Source: Kaistia dalseonensis (lineage in GTDB: Bacteria; Pseudomonadota; Alphaproteobacteria; Rhizobiales; Kaistiaceae). Taken from it: a stretch of DNA of 64,000 nt. Positions 1-8,177 of the stretch are shown here, piece after piece (position 1 is the first letter of the stretch; each line of letters begins with the position of its first letter). Where the stretch lies: NCBI RefSeq assembly GCF_030814715.1, contig NZ_JAUSVO010000002.1, positions 186,001 to 250,000 on the forward strand, written 5' to 3'. The position numbers and the translations under genes are program-made. Below the pieces are notes generated by a model, which saw only the letters and a program-made list of their open reading frames with translations, did not search any database and was not told the origin of the DNA.

Positions 1-441
1 CTCTCGGTCACCACCATGCCCGGCGGCGACGTCACGCATCCTGTGCCGGACAATACCGGCTACATCACCGAGGGGCAGTTCTATCTTCGCGGTGGCCGCA
101 TCGACCCGTTCGGCTCGCTGTCGCGCCTGAAGCAGCACGTGATCGGCAAGGAAACGCGCGACGACCACAGCGCCGTCATGAACACGATGATCCGCCTCTA
201 TTCCGGAGCGCGGGATGCGCAACGCAAGCAGGCCATGGCGTTCGAGCTCTCCGATCTCGATCATCGCTCGCTCAAGTTCGGCCAATTGTTCGAGGCGCGC
301 TTCATGGATCTCGCCGTTTCCATGCCGCTCGACGAGGCGCTGGATCTCGGCTGGAAGACCATGGCCGAGTGTTTCCCGGCCGAAGAACTGCTGATCCGCC
401 AGGCGCTGATCGACAAATACTATCCGGCAAAGGCCTCCTGA
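1..441 (+). CDS. V-type ATP synthase subunit B, C-terminal fragment (cut by window start)
   Basis: The frame is open from base 1 and encodes the last 146 residues of the non-catalytic B subunit of a V/A-type rotary ATPase. The fragment begins [14 protein letters not shown] and continues with TGYITEGQ, a block typical of V-type B subunits near the nucleotide-facing interface. The rest is the helical C-terminal domain. The stop lies 2 bases before subunit D, so the genes are co-transcribed. The N-terminal part lies outside the window, so it cannot be checked. The gene is upstream of D-I-K-E-C-A, an unusual place relative to A, which is at the far end of the operon. Confidence 0.93.
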   Translation, partial: LSVTTMPGGDVTHPVPDNTGYITEGQFYLRGGRIDPFGSLSRLKQHVIGKETRDDHSAVMNTMIRLYSGARDAQRKQAMAFELSDLDHRSLKFGQLFEARFMDLAVSMPLDEALDLGWKTMAECFPAEELLIRQALIDKYYPAKAS

Positions 442-443
442 TC

Positions 444-1049
444 ATGGCCCGCGTGCCGCTCAGCAAGTCTCAATTGCGCAAGGAAAAGGAGAACCTCGTC
501 TCCTATCGGCGCTATCTGCCGGCGCTCGATCTGAAGCGCCAGCAATTGATGGGCGAGCGCGCCCATGCGGTCCGTGCGATCCGCGAGGCGGAGGACAAGG
601 TCGCCGGCGCAGCGGCAAAAGCCGGGGCGGCGCTGCCCATGCTTGCCGACAGCCGCATCGACGTCGCGGGCCTCGTCACGCTCGGCAAGGTCGAACTGGG
701 CACGCAGAATGTCGCGGGCGTCAGCCTGCCCGTGCTTCAAGCGGTCGAGATCATCCGCGCCCCCTATGGAAGGATGGTGCGGCCGCATTGGGTCGATGCC
801 GTGGTCGAGCGGCTGGAAGCCGCCATCCGGCTGCGCATCGAGGTCGATGTCGCACGCCAGCGCCTCGCCAAGCTGGAAAAGGCGGTCGCGACCACGACGC
901 AGCGCGTCAATCTCTTCGACAAGGTGCTGATCCCGGAGGCCGAGGCCAATATCCGCCGCATCATGGTCTATCTCGGCGACGCCGAGCGGGCGGCCGTCGT
1001 CGGTGGCAAGATCGCCAAGCGCCAGCGCGCGGCGGGAGGTGCCACATGA
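444..1049 (+). CDS. V-type ATP synthase subunit D (central stalk)
   Basis: A 201-residue protein matching the D subunit of V/A-type ATPases, the coiled-coil rotor shaft that runs through the A3B3 head. It starts MARVPLSKSQLRKEKENL and has long amphipathic helices at both ends (about residues 10-60 and 135-185) with an alanine-rich middle, as expected of this family. I use the ATG at 444, 2 bases after the B stop. An in-frame start further upstream would lie inside B. The stop overlaps the start of subunit I (ATGA), indicating translational coupling. Confidence 0.93.
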   Translation: MARVPLSKSQLRKEKENLVSYRRYLPALDLKRQQLMGERAHAVRAIREAEDKVAGAAAKAGAALPMLADSRIDVAGLVTLGKVELGTQNVAGVSLPVLQAVEIIRAPYGRMVRPHWVDAVVERLEAAIRLRIEVDVARQRLAKLEKAVATTTQRVNLFDKVLIPEAEANIRRIMVYLGDAERAAVVGGKIAKRQRAAGGAT

Positions 1050-2839
1050 GCATCGTCGCCATGCAGAAAGTGGCCGTCTGCGGCCCGCTCCCCGAAAAAG
1101 ACGCCGTGATCGAAGCTCTGCAGCGCCTCGGCGTCCTGCATCTGATCCCGCTCACCACGGCCGATCCGCTCGCCCCGACGGATGCGGCCGAGCGAAACCT
1201 GGCGCGGACGGCCTTCCGCCATCTGACGGAATCGCCAGAGCAACGCCGCCTCTATCGTCCCGGAACCGCCTTCGATTTGACGGCGATCGTCAGAGAGATC
1301 ACCGAAAACCGCCGCAGGCTTCGCCGTCTGTCGGACCGGCGCGACGAGCTGATCCAACGCATCGGCGATGTTTCCATCTGGGGCGACATCGAATTGCCTC
1401 CCATCGACGCGCTCGGCGGGGAGCGGTTCTGGTTCTATGTTCTGCCGATCAAGGAACGGGCGGCGCTCGACAGGCTCCAGCTTCCCTGGGCGATCGTCGG
1501 CAAGGACACGACGCATATCTTCATCGTGGTCGTGACGCCGGAGGAACCCGCTGCCGACCTGCTGCCGGTGCCGCGCACGCATTTCGGGGCCCGGCCGCTG
1601 CACGAACTGACGGCGGAACTCGACGAGCTCGAGATCGACCTCGACAAGGCAAGGGCGGAGCGCGGTGAACTGACCCGGTGGCGATTGCTGCTCGGCGCCG
1701 AACTCGCCGGAGCGGAGGATGCCGACGAGCGGCGCGACGTCGCGAGCAAGACGCTGGACACGGACGGCCTGTTCGCCCTCCAGGGTTGGGCGCCCGCCGA
1801 GAGCGTCACGGCGATCGAGCAACTCGCCCTCGACCAGCACCTCGCCGTGCTCGCGGAGTCTCCGACGGCGGACGACAAGCCGCCGACCCTGCTGCGCCCG
1901 CACGATGCCCGCCTCGGCGGCGGCGCCGATCTGACCAATTTCTACACGACCCCGGCCTATGGCGCCTGGGATCCGAGCTTTATCGTCTTCACCTCCTTCG
2001 CGATCTTCTTCGCCATGATCCTCGCCGATGCGGGCTATGCCGCGCTGATCGGCCTGATCGTCGTCTGGTACTGGTCGCGCATGGGCAAGACGGAGAGCGG
2101 CCAGCGGATGCGCGTCATGCTGACCGTGATCGCCGGCGCGTCCTTCATCTATGGCGTGCTCGCGGGCTCCTATTTCGGCGTCGCGCCGCCCAAGGGCGGT
2201 TTGCTGGCGAAGCTCGCGATCATCGACGTGACCAATTTCGACGAGATGATGAAGCTCTCCGTCGTGATCGGAGCCGTCCATATCGGCATCGCGCTCGCGG
2301 CGACCGCCTGGCTCGGACGCCACTCCCTCAAGGTGCTCGTGCCGATCGGCTGGCTTGCGGTGATCGCGGGCGGGCTGTTGATCTGGCTCGGCGGCGGCGC
2401 CTTCGCCATTGGTGGCCCGGCCATCCTCATCGCCGGCTTCGTTTCCGTGTTCATTGGCGCCGCCTCCGGCCGCGTCATCCGGACGAAAGCCGACTGGCTG
2501 CTGCGGTTCAGCGACGGCTTCATGGGGCTGACCGGCATCACCAAGCTGTTCGGCGACATATTGAGCTATCTGCGCCTGTTCGCCCTCGGCCTCGCCAGCG
2601 CCTCGCTGGCGACCACCTTCAACGGCATGGCCGCCGGGCTCCAGATCTCGCGCCCTGGCCTCGGCCTGCTCGCCTCGATCCTGATCCTGCTGTTCGGGCA
2701 CGCGATCAACTTCGTCATCGGCATCATGGGCGGCGTCGTCCATGGCTTGAGGCTCAACTACATCGAATTCTTCGGCTGGGGCCTCTCGGAAGAGGGCTAT
2801 CCGTTCCGCGCATTCGCCAAGAGGGAGATCCCCGAATGA
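1046..2839 (+). CDS. V-type ATP synthase subunit I (membrane stator)
   Basis: A 597-residue protein of the V-ATPase 116-kDa/subunit I family. The N-terminal half (to about residue 310) is soluble and partly coiled, beginning MSIVAMQKVAVCGP. The C-terminal half has about seven hydrophobic segments, including a segment near LSYLRLFALGLASASLA that carries the arginine expected to face the proteolipid ring during ion translocation. The start at 1046 overlaps the D stop by four bases and the stop overlaps subunit K in the same way. An upstream in-frame extension overlaps D and is rejected. Confidence 0.92.
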   Translation: MSIVAMQKVAVCGPLPEKDAVIEALQRLGVLHLIPLTTADPLAPTDAAERNLARTAFRHLTESPEQRRLYRPGTAFDLTAIVREITENRRRLRRLSDRRDELIQRIGDVSIWGDIELPPIDALGGERFWFYVLPIKERAALDRLQLPWAIVGKDTTHIFIVVVTPEEPAADLLPVPRTHFGARPLHELTAELDELEIDLDKARAERGELTRWRLLLGAELAGAEDADERRDVASKTLDTDGLFALQGWAPAESVTAIEQLALDQHLAVLAESPTADDKPPTLLRPHDARLGGGADLTNFYTTPAYGAWDPSFIVFTSFAIFFAMILADAGYAALIGLIVVWYWSRMGKTESGQRMRVMLTVIAGASFIYGVLAGSYFGVAPPKGGLLAKLAIIDVTNFDEMMKLSVVIGAVHIGIALAATAWLGRHSLKVLVPIGWLAVIAGGLLIWLGGGAFAIGGPAILIAGFVSVFIGAASGRVIRTKADWLLRFSDGFMGLTGITKLFGDILSYLRLFALGLASASLATTFNGMAAGLQISRPGLGLLASILILLFGHAINFVIGIMGGVVHGLRLNYIEFFGWGLSEEGYPFRAFAKREIPE

Positions 2840-3282
2840 ACGAGCTCATGGTCATACTCGGCTGGCTTGGCGTCTTCGCGCCAGTCGGTCTCGGCGCGAT
2901 CGGCAGCGCCATCGGCGTCACCATCGCCGGACAGGCCGCGATCGGGGCAATGCTGGAAACCGACAGCGGCTATGGCCGCTTTGTCGGCGTCGCGGCGATC
3001 CCCTCGTCGACCGTGATCTATGGCATCGTCGTCATGTTCTCGCTGCAGCGGACCATCACGCCGGAAAACGGGGCCGGCCTGTTCGGCATCGGCATCCTGA
3101 CGGGCATCGCGCTCGCCTATGCCTCGGTCTGGCAGGGCAAGGCCTGCGCCAGCGCGATCGCCGCGTCGAAATCAAAGCCCGAGATCTTCGGCCTTTCGCT
3201 GGCGCCGGCCGCGATCGTGGAAGGCTTCGCGGTCTTCACCTTCGTGTTCGCGCTCGTCCTCGCCGGCAATATCAAGGGCTGA
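2836..3282 (+). CDS. V-type ATP synthase subunit K (proteolipid ring)
   Basis: A 148-residue, four-helix proteolipid made of two related hairpins, the size of duplicated V-type c subunits. The likely ion-binding carboxylate is Glu129 in the last helix (LAPAAIVEGFAVF). The equivalent place in helix 2 (about AAIPSSTVIYG) has no acid, so there is one carboxylate per duplicated protein, as in Enterococcus-type NtpK. Whether H+ or Na+ is carried cannot be decided by eye. The gene overlaps the stop of subunit I by four bases and is followed 11 bases later by subunit E. Confidence 0.92.
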   Translation: MNELMVILGWLGVFAPVGLGAIGSAIGVTIAGQAAIGAMLETDSGYGRFVGVAAIPSSTVIYGIVVMFSLQRTITPENGAGLFGIGILTGIALAYASVWQGKACASAIAASKSKPEIFGLSLAPAAIVEGFAVFTFVFALVLAGNIKG

Positions 3283-3293
3283 GGAAAACCATC

Positions 3294-3986
3294 ATGGCCG
3301 CGCAGATCCAAGCCCAGAAGACGGAATCCGGCGTCGAGACACTCATCGCACGGTTGCGCGATCAGGGCGTCGCCGCCGGGCGCAGCGAGGCCGAACGCCT
3401 CAAGGCGGAGGCCGAGGCCGCGGCGCGCGCCATTATCGACGGCGCCGAGAAGGAAGCGCAGGCAAAGATCGAGGCCGCCCGGAAGGAGGCCGAGGCCTTC
3501 CGCCGCGCGGGCGAGGATGCGCTGAAGCAGGCAGCCCGCGACATCGCGCTCGAACTGAAGGAGCGGCTGGCCCGCCGCTTCGCCGACGATGTCGGCAAGG
3601 CGGTCTCGGATGCGATGCGCGACGAGGACATGCTGAAACGGATGATCCTCGCCCTGGTCGGTCGCGTCCGCACGGAGAGCGGCGCCGACCAGTCCGCCGA
3701 TATCGAGCTGCTGCTGCCGCGCGCCGTCATTGGTCTCGACGACCTCCGCCGCAAGCCGGAGGAACTGCGCGAGGGCCCGCTCACCCGTCTGGTAGCGGCC
3801 TTCACGGGCGAGATGCTGCGGGAAGGGGTGCGCTACGGCCGCGCCGAAGACGGCACTGGCGGCATCACGATCGTGCTCGCCGATCGCGGCGTCTCGATCG
3901 ACGTCACAGACAAGGCCGTGGCCGACGCGCTCCTCGCCCATATGCAGCCGCGGTTCCGGGCGATCCTCGAAGGGGTGGTGTCATGA
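3294..3986 (+). CDS. V-type ATP synthase subunit E (peripheral stalk)
   Basis: A 230-residue protein with a long charged, alanine-rich coiled coil (about residues 20-100, with repeated EAERLKAEAEAAAR-type stretches) followed by a compact C-terminal domain, the architecture of peripheral stalk subunit E. A GAGGAAAA ribosome-binding site precedes the ATG. It follows the proteolipid gene, where many bacterial V-type operons would end, and is followed by the C-like subunit with an ATGA overlap. In common bacterial V-type operons E is the first gene, so its position here marks the permutation point. Confidence 0.86.
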   Translation: MAAQIQAQKTESGVETLIARLRDQGVAAGRSEAERLKAEAEAAARAIIDGAEKEAQAKIEAARKEAEAFRRAGEDALKQAARDIALELKERLARRFADDVGKAVSDAMRDEDMLKRMILALVGRVRTESGADQSADIELLLPRAVIGLDDLRRKPEELREGPLTRLVAAFTGEMLREGVRYGRAEDGTGGITIVLADRGVSIDVTDKAVADALLAHMQPRFRAILEGVVS

Positions 3987-4672
3987 TCCCGCGCACCGAG
4001 CGCTATGTGATGCTGATGGCGAGCCTGCCCTCGATCCGGCTGCTCGGCGAAAAGGCGCTGCCCATCAACCCGGCCCGCCTCACCGAGCGGATGAAGCTGT
4101 TGGAGCCGGAAGATCGCGACGAGCTCATGACCATCGCCTCGATCCTCTCATGGAACCGCATCGACACGGGCGACGACGATGCCGCCTATGTGGCGCGCGC
4201 CGAGCGCATCCTTTCCGCGATCCGCAGCGCGACGCTGCGCGAGGCGGCGCTCGAAAGGCTGGAGATCCGCACGCTCATCGCCGCGCTGCGCCGCCGCCAT
4301 GCCGGCGAGGAAGCACCGGCCGCCGGCACGGTCTGGGGCATTGGCCGTCACGTCGAAACGATCCGCCGGAACTGGACGCAGCCCGATCTGGGCATGGCGC
4401 GCTTCTACCGCTGGGTCGGCCCCGCGCGCGAAAAGCTCGAAGCGGGCGACAGCGTCGGGCTGGAAAGGCTGATCCTCGACGTCACATGGCAGGCCGCCGC
4501 CCGACATGAATTCGGCCATGAATTCGATTTCGAGGCCGTCGTTTTCTACCTGATGCGCTGGCAGCTCGCCGATCGCTGGGCGCGCTACGACGCCGACGCG
4601 GCCGCGATCCGTTTCGCCGAACTGCTCGATGCCGCCCTTCCCCCCATGGCATCCCTCGAGGTGGCGGCATGA
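3983..4672 (+). CDS. V-type ATPase-associated DUF2764-like protein (C-subunit equivalent)
   Basis: A 229-residue, mostly helical soluble protein beginning MIPRTERYVMLMASLPS. Its size, the PSIRLLGEKALPINPARLTERM segment and its place between E and A match the DUF2764 proteins of Chlamydia/spirochaete-type V-ATPase operons, thought to stand in for subunit C, which links the rotor shaft to the ring. That functional assignment is family knowledge plus context; no catalytic motif is visible. Both ends overlap neighbouring genes by ATGA, showing that it belongs to the operon. Confidence 0.78.
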   Translation: MIPRTERYVMLMASLPSIRLLGEKALPINPARLTERMKLLEPEDRDELMTIASILSWNRIDTGDDDAAYVARAERILSAIRSATLREAALERLEIRTLIAALRRRHAGEEAPAAGTVWGIGRHVETIRRNWTQPDLGMARFYRWVGPAREKLEAGDSVGLERLILDVTWQAAARHEFGHEFDFEAVVFYLMRWQLADRWARYDADAAAIRFAELLDAALPPMASLEVAA

Positions 4673-6465
4673 CTGAATCTCCCACCGCCAGCATCACAGC
4701 CGTGCAGGAGGACATTGTCCGCCTGCGGCTCGACGATGCCGCCACCGGTCGTCTCGTCAAGAACGAGGTGATCTATATCCTCCCCGCCCGCGAGCCGGAG
4801 CAGCGGCTGAAGGCCGAGATCCTGCGCATCGACGGCGACCAGGCCGACGCGCAGGTGTTCGAGAGCACGGGCGGCGTCGGTCTCGGCGATGCCGTCGAGC
4901 AATCGGGCCGGCTTCTCTCGGTCAGGCTCGGCCCCGGGCTGCTGGGGCGCGTCTATGACGGGCTGCAGAACCCGCTCGAGGCGCTCGCCATCGGCCACGG
5001 CGTCTTCCTGCCGCGCGGCGTCGAGGCCCCCGGCCTCGACCCGGAGGCCAAATGGTCATTCACCGCCACGCGCCGTTCGGGCGACAAGGTGCGCGGCGGC
5101 GATGCGATCGGCACGGTTCCCGAAGGCCCGATCACCCACAAGATCATGGTCCCCTTCGACCTCGACGAGACGCTGGAGATCACCTGGATCCGCGATGGCA
5201 GCGTGACGGTGAACGAACCGGTCGCGCGGTTGAAGGCCGCCTCCGGCGCCGAGCGCGAGATAACGCTCGCCCAGGACTGGCCGGTGCGCGAGCCGCTGCC
5301 GCGCCGCATCGTCACCGCCGGCTATTCGAGCCGCCTCTATCCCGATCAGCCGATGATCACGACGCAGCGCATCATCGACGTGTTCTTCCCGATCGCGCAG
5401 GGTGGGGCCGCGTGCATCCCCGGCCCGTTCGGCGCCGGCAAGACCGTCCTGCTCAACCTGATCGCCCGTCACTCCGACGTCGACATCGTCATCCTCGTCG
5501 CGTGCGGCGAGCGCGCCGGCGAGGTGGTCGAGACCATCTCGGAATTTCCGCGCCTCAAGGACCCGCGTACCGGCGGTTCGCTGATGGACCGGACCGTGAT
5601 CGTCTGCAACACCTCGTCCATGCCCGTCGCCTCGCGCGAGGCCTCGATCTATACCGGCATCGCGATCGGCGAATACTACCGGCAGATGGGCCTGCGCGCC
5701 CTCGTCATCGCCGACTCGACCTCGCGCTGGGCGCAGGCCATGCGCGAGACCTCCGGACGGCTCGAGGAAATCCCCGGCGAGGAGGCATTTCCCGCCTATC
5801 TCGACAGCGCGGTGAAGAGCGTCTACGAGCGCGCCGGCGTGGTGAAGACCAATGATGGCTCGGTCGGCGCGCTCACCATCATCGGCTCCGTATCGCCGGC
5901 GGGCGGCAATTTCGAGGAGCCGGTGACGCAGTCGACACTCGCCGCGGTGAAGTGCTTCCTCGGCCTCTCCTATGACCGCGCCTATCGCCGCTTCTATCCG
6001 GCGATCGATCCGCTGATTTCCTGGTCGCGCTATCGCGGCCAGCTCGCCGCCTGGTCAGCGCAAAACCTCGCGCCGGACTGGAGCGAGAAGGTGGAGGCCA
6101 TGACGGCGCTGCTCGCGCGCGGCGACGAGGTCTCGCGCATGGAGCAGGTCACGGGCGAAGAAGGCATCAGCCTGGAGGATTTCGTCGCCGCCGAGGCCGC
6201 CCGCTTCCTCGACATGGTTTTCCTGCAGCAGGACGCATTCGACGCGGTCGACTCCTCCTCGCCGATCGCGCGCCAGCAGGCCCTGTTCGACATGGTGCAC
6301 CGGCTCACGACGCGCCGCTACGCCTTTGCCGACAAGGAAGCAGCCCGACAGCACTTCACCAAGCTCATGGGATTGTTCAAGAATCTCAATTATGCCGCCA
6401 CGGGATCGAGCGAGGCGCAAAGACTCGCGACCGAGATCGAGACGCTCGACAAGACGGCGACATAG
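4669..6465 (+). CDS. V-type ATP synthase subunit A (catalytic)
   Basis: The 598-residue catalytic subunit of a V/A-type ATPase, which couples ATP hydrolysis or synthesis to rotation. Visible features are the N-terminal beta-barrel, the family-specific insertion (about residues 115-190), the Walker A motif GPFGAGKT near residue 250, and the Walker B/ADS-box region LVIADSTSRWAQAMRE near residues 345-360. The length is normal for the family. It is the last gene of the operon: the next gene, an HPP protein, starts 111 bases later and no B subunit follows, although A and B are normally adjacent in that order. Confidence 0.95.
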   Translation: MTESPTASITAVQEDIVRLRLDDAATGRLVKNEVIYILPAREPEQRLKAEILRIDGDQADAQVFESTGGVGLGDAVEQSGRLLSVRLGPGLLGRVYDGLQNPLEALAIGHGVFLPRGVEAPGLDPEAKWSFTATRRSGDKVRGGDAIGTVPEGPITHKIMVPFDLDETLEITWIRDGSVTVNEPVARLKAASGAEREITLAQDWPVREPLPRRIVTAGYSSRLYPDQPMITTQRIIDVFFPIAQGGAACIPGPFGAGKTVLLNLIARHSDVDIVILVACGERAGEVVETISEFPRLKDPRTGGSLMDRTVIVCNTSSMPVASREASIYTGIAIGEYYRQMGLRALVIADSTSRWAQAMRETSGRLEEIPGEEAFPAYLDSAVKSVYERAGVVKTNDGSVGALTIIGSVSPAGGNFEEPVTQSTLAAVKCFLGLSYDRAYRRFYPAIDPLISWSRYRGQLAAWSAQNLAPDWSEKVEAMTALLARGDEVSRMEQVTGEEGISLEDFVAAEAARFLDMVFLQQDAFDAVDSSSPIARQQALFDMVHRLTTRRYAFADKEAARQHFTKLMGLFKNLNYAATGSSEAQRLATEIETLDKTAT

Positions 6466-6537
6466 CAGCGGGGCCCGAAAGTCGCATCGGCCGGCGAGGG
6501 CCTTGAGGCGGCGGCACTTGCACAAGCGAATGCGTTA

Positions 6538-6573
6538 TTGTACCAATCGGTCAACTCAATAACGATAGGTACA
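6538..6573. promoter_or_regulatory. Two facing copies of a candidate TetR/LmrA-type operator upstream of HPP-tetR
   Basis: The plus strand from 6539 reads TGTACCAATCGGTCAA. The minus strand from 6573 reads TGTACCTATCGTTATT, identical at 12 of the first 15 positions. The two copies face each other, so the block also contains the inverted pairs TGTACC/GGTACA (6539-6544, 6568-6573) and CGTTATTG/CAATAACG (6533-6540, 6557-6564). The ACC-N4-GGT core resembles operators of LmrA/YxaF-like TetR proteins, the subfamily of the regulator encoded two genes downstream. Autoregulation is an inference. Confidence 0.5.
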
Positions 6574-6576
6574 GTC

Positions 6577-7065
6577 ATGCGGACTTTCTTCGCCCGCCAC
6601 CAGCCGCGCCAGCCCTTGCATCACGCCGTCATGGCCGGGCTCGGAGGCGTGATCGCTATCGGCTCGATCGGCCTCTTCACCATCTATGCGCACAAGCCGC
6701 TCGTCATGGCGCCCTTCGGCGCGAGCTGCGTGCTGCTGTTTTCGGTACCGGGCAGCCCCCTGTCGCAGCCAATGAACGTCATCGGAGGGCATGTCGTCGC
6801 GACCCTTGTCGGCCTCGTGCTGCGCTTGCTGCTGCCGAACGAATGGTGGGCCGTGGCACTGGCGGTCGGCCTCGCCATCGCGCTGATGTCCGCGCTACGC
6901 GTCACGCATCCGCCGGCGGGGGCCGATCCGCTGGTGGTGTTCGCCGCCGATCCCGGCTTCGGCTTCCTGATCCTGCCCGTCCTGTCGGGCGCGGCGGTGC
7001 TGGTGGCCCTGGCGACGCTGTTCCACCGGGCGAGCGGCACGGCCTATCCGGCGGGAAAAGCCTGA
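6577..7065 (+). CDS. HPP family integral membrane protein
   Basis: A 162-residue protein with about five hydrophobic segments and the defining HPP motif in VTHPPAGADP (residues about 107-116). Members of the HPP family are small membrane proteins, some linked to nitrite transport; the substrate here is unknown. I use the ATG at 6577 because an in-frame start 39 bases upstream falls inside the inverted-repeat operator. The stop overlaps the tetR start by one base, so the two genes form an operon probably controlled by the repeats at 6538-6573. Confidence 0.8.
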   Translation: MRTFFARHQPRQPLHHAVMAGLGGVIAIGSIGLFTIYAHKPLVMAPFGASCVLLFSVPGSPLSQPMNVIGGHVVATLVGLVLRLLLPNEWWAVALAVGLAIALMSALRVTHPPAGADPLVVFAADPGFGFLILPVLSGAAVLVALATLFHRASGTAYPAGKA

Positions 7066-7622
7066 TGGCCCGCCTGATCGCCGAGCGCTCCGATGTCGTG
7101 CCCGTGCTCGCGGAGATCTTCCGCCGCTACGGTTTCGAGGGGACGAGCCTCGCCCGCATAACCGAGCAGACCAGGCTCGGAAAGGGCAGCCTCTATCACT
7201 TCTTTCCGGGCGGGAAGGAGGAGATGGCCGAAGCCGTGCTCGCCCATATCCGCGACTGGTTCGAGGCCGAGATCTTTCGCCCGCTGGAAGAGGACCCTCC
7301 AGACGAGGCGATCGAGCACATGTTCGCGAGCGTCGACGACTATTTCCGCTCGGGCCGCCGCATCTGCCTCGTCGGCGCCTTCGCGCTCGAGGAAACCCGC
7401 GATCGCTTTGCGGCAGCCGTGGGCAACTATTTCGAACGCTGGCTCGCGACACTGTCGACCGCGCATCAGCGCGGCGGAATGGACAAGGAAACCGCCGACC
7501 GCCTGGCGCGCGATACGGTGGCGGGCATCCAGGGCGCGATCGTGCTGGCCCGCGCCCTGAACGATGAAACGCACTTCACCGCCGTCCTGAAGACATTGCG
7601 CCGGGCGACGAACGAGGCATAG
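7065..7622 (+). CDS. TetR/AcrR family transcriptional regulator (LmrA/YxaF-like)
   Basis: A 185-residue TetR-family repressor. The N-terminal helix-turn-helix spans about residues 20-50, with the signature TSLARITEQTRLGKGSLYHF followed by PGGKEEM, the form seen in LmrA/YxaF-like members. The C-terminal region is a helical ligand-binding domain with two cysteines or fewer and no recognisable ligand motif. It overlaps the HPP gene by one base. The facing repeats upstream of the pair are the obvious operator, so it probably represses its own operon and responds to an unidentified small molecule. Confidence 0.85.
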   Translation: MARLIAERSDVVPVLAEIFRRYGFEGTSLARITEQTRLGKGSLYHFFPGGKEEMAEAVLAHIRDWFEAEIFRPLEEDPPDEAIEHMFASVDDYFRSGRRICLVGAFALEETRDRFAAAVGNYFERWLATLSTAHQRGGMDKETADRLARDTVAGIQGAIVLARALNDETHFTAVLKTLRRATNEA

Positions 7623-7647
7623 TTGCCCAAGGCGAATCCGCCCTGGC

Positions 7648-7670
7648 GGGCGCCGGCAACACCGGCGTCC
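7648..7670. terminator. Candidate terminator hairpin between convergent tetR and ahpD-like genes
   Basis: GGGCGCCGG (7648-7656), a five-base loop and CCGGCGTCC (7662-7670) form a nine-pair GC-rich stem with one G-T pair, in the short gap between two convergent genes. No clear T tract follows, so termination efficiency is uncertain. Confidence 0.45.
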
Positions 7671-7701
7671 CAAGCCCAATCGGGCGGCCGATCGTCCCTC
7701 T

Positions 7702-8058
7702 TCAGGCAGCCGGCGGAGCGGGGGCGAATTGATCGAAGGCTTCGAGCGCCTTGGCGGCATACATGACGCTGGGACCGGCTCCCATGTAGATCGCCACCGC
7801 CATGGTCTCCAGGATCTCCTCCCGCGACGCGCCTTGTTTCACGGCGGCTTCGGCATGGAAGGCGATGCAGGGATCACAGCGGACCGCAACAGCAACGCCG
7901 AGCGCCAGCAACTCCTTGGTCTTCGTGTCCAGCGCGTTCCCCTTCAGGGAAGCCTGGGCGACAGCCGAAAAGCCTTTCATGACATCGGGAATGCCGCCGC
8001 GCACGTCTCGCAGTTTCGCCGAATATTCGCGCGTCATGGCAACCCAATCATTCAACAT
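7702..8058 (-). CDS. AhpD-like carboxymuconolactone decarboxylase family protein
   Basis: A 118-residue all-helical protein of the CMD/AhpD family. The redox signature RCDPCIAFHAEAAVKQG carries Cys61, Cys64 and His68, the CxxC-xxx-H arrangement used by AhpD-like alkylhydroperoxidases, so a thiol peroxidase or disulfide-reductase role is more likely than decarboxylation. The ATG at 8058 is preferred because the longer open frame upstream runs into non-conserved sequence. It lies 119 bases downstream of the SQR-like flavoprotein on the same strand, and a partnership in sulfur or peroxide detoxification is possible. Confidence 0.82.
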   Translation of the reverse strand: MLNDWVAMTREYSAKLRDVRGGIPDVMKGFSAVAQASLKGNALDTKTKELLALGVAVAVRCDPCIAFHAEAAVKQGASREEILETMAVAIYMGAGPSVMYAAKALEAFDQFAPAPPAA

Positions 8059-8177
8059 CTCATAGTCCTTCCCATTGCGAGGGGCGGCAGGGGCGTCGCG
8101 GCCTCGATCACGATATTCGACGGCAGCCGCCGCATAGGCGATCCGCCGCACGCATGCGGCAGACCTGACGGTGCAGC

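Noticed and set aside
968-2743. Long minus-strand open frame opposite V-ATPase subunit I
   Set aside because: Translation is Glu/Asp/Arg/Gly-rich low-complexity antisense to a well-conserved gene; no family motif or ribosome-binding site.
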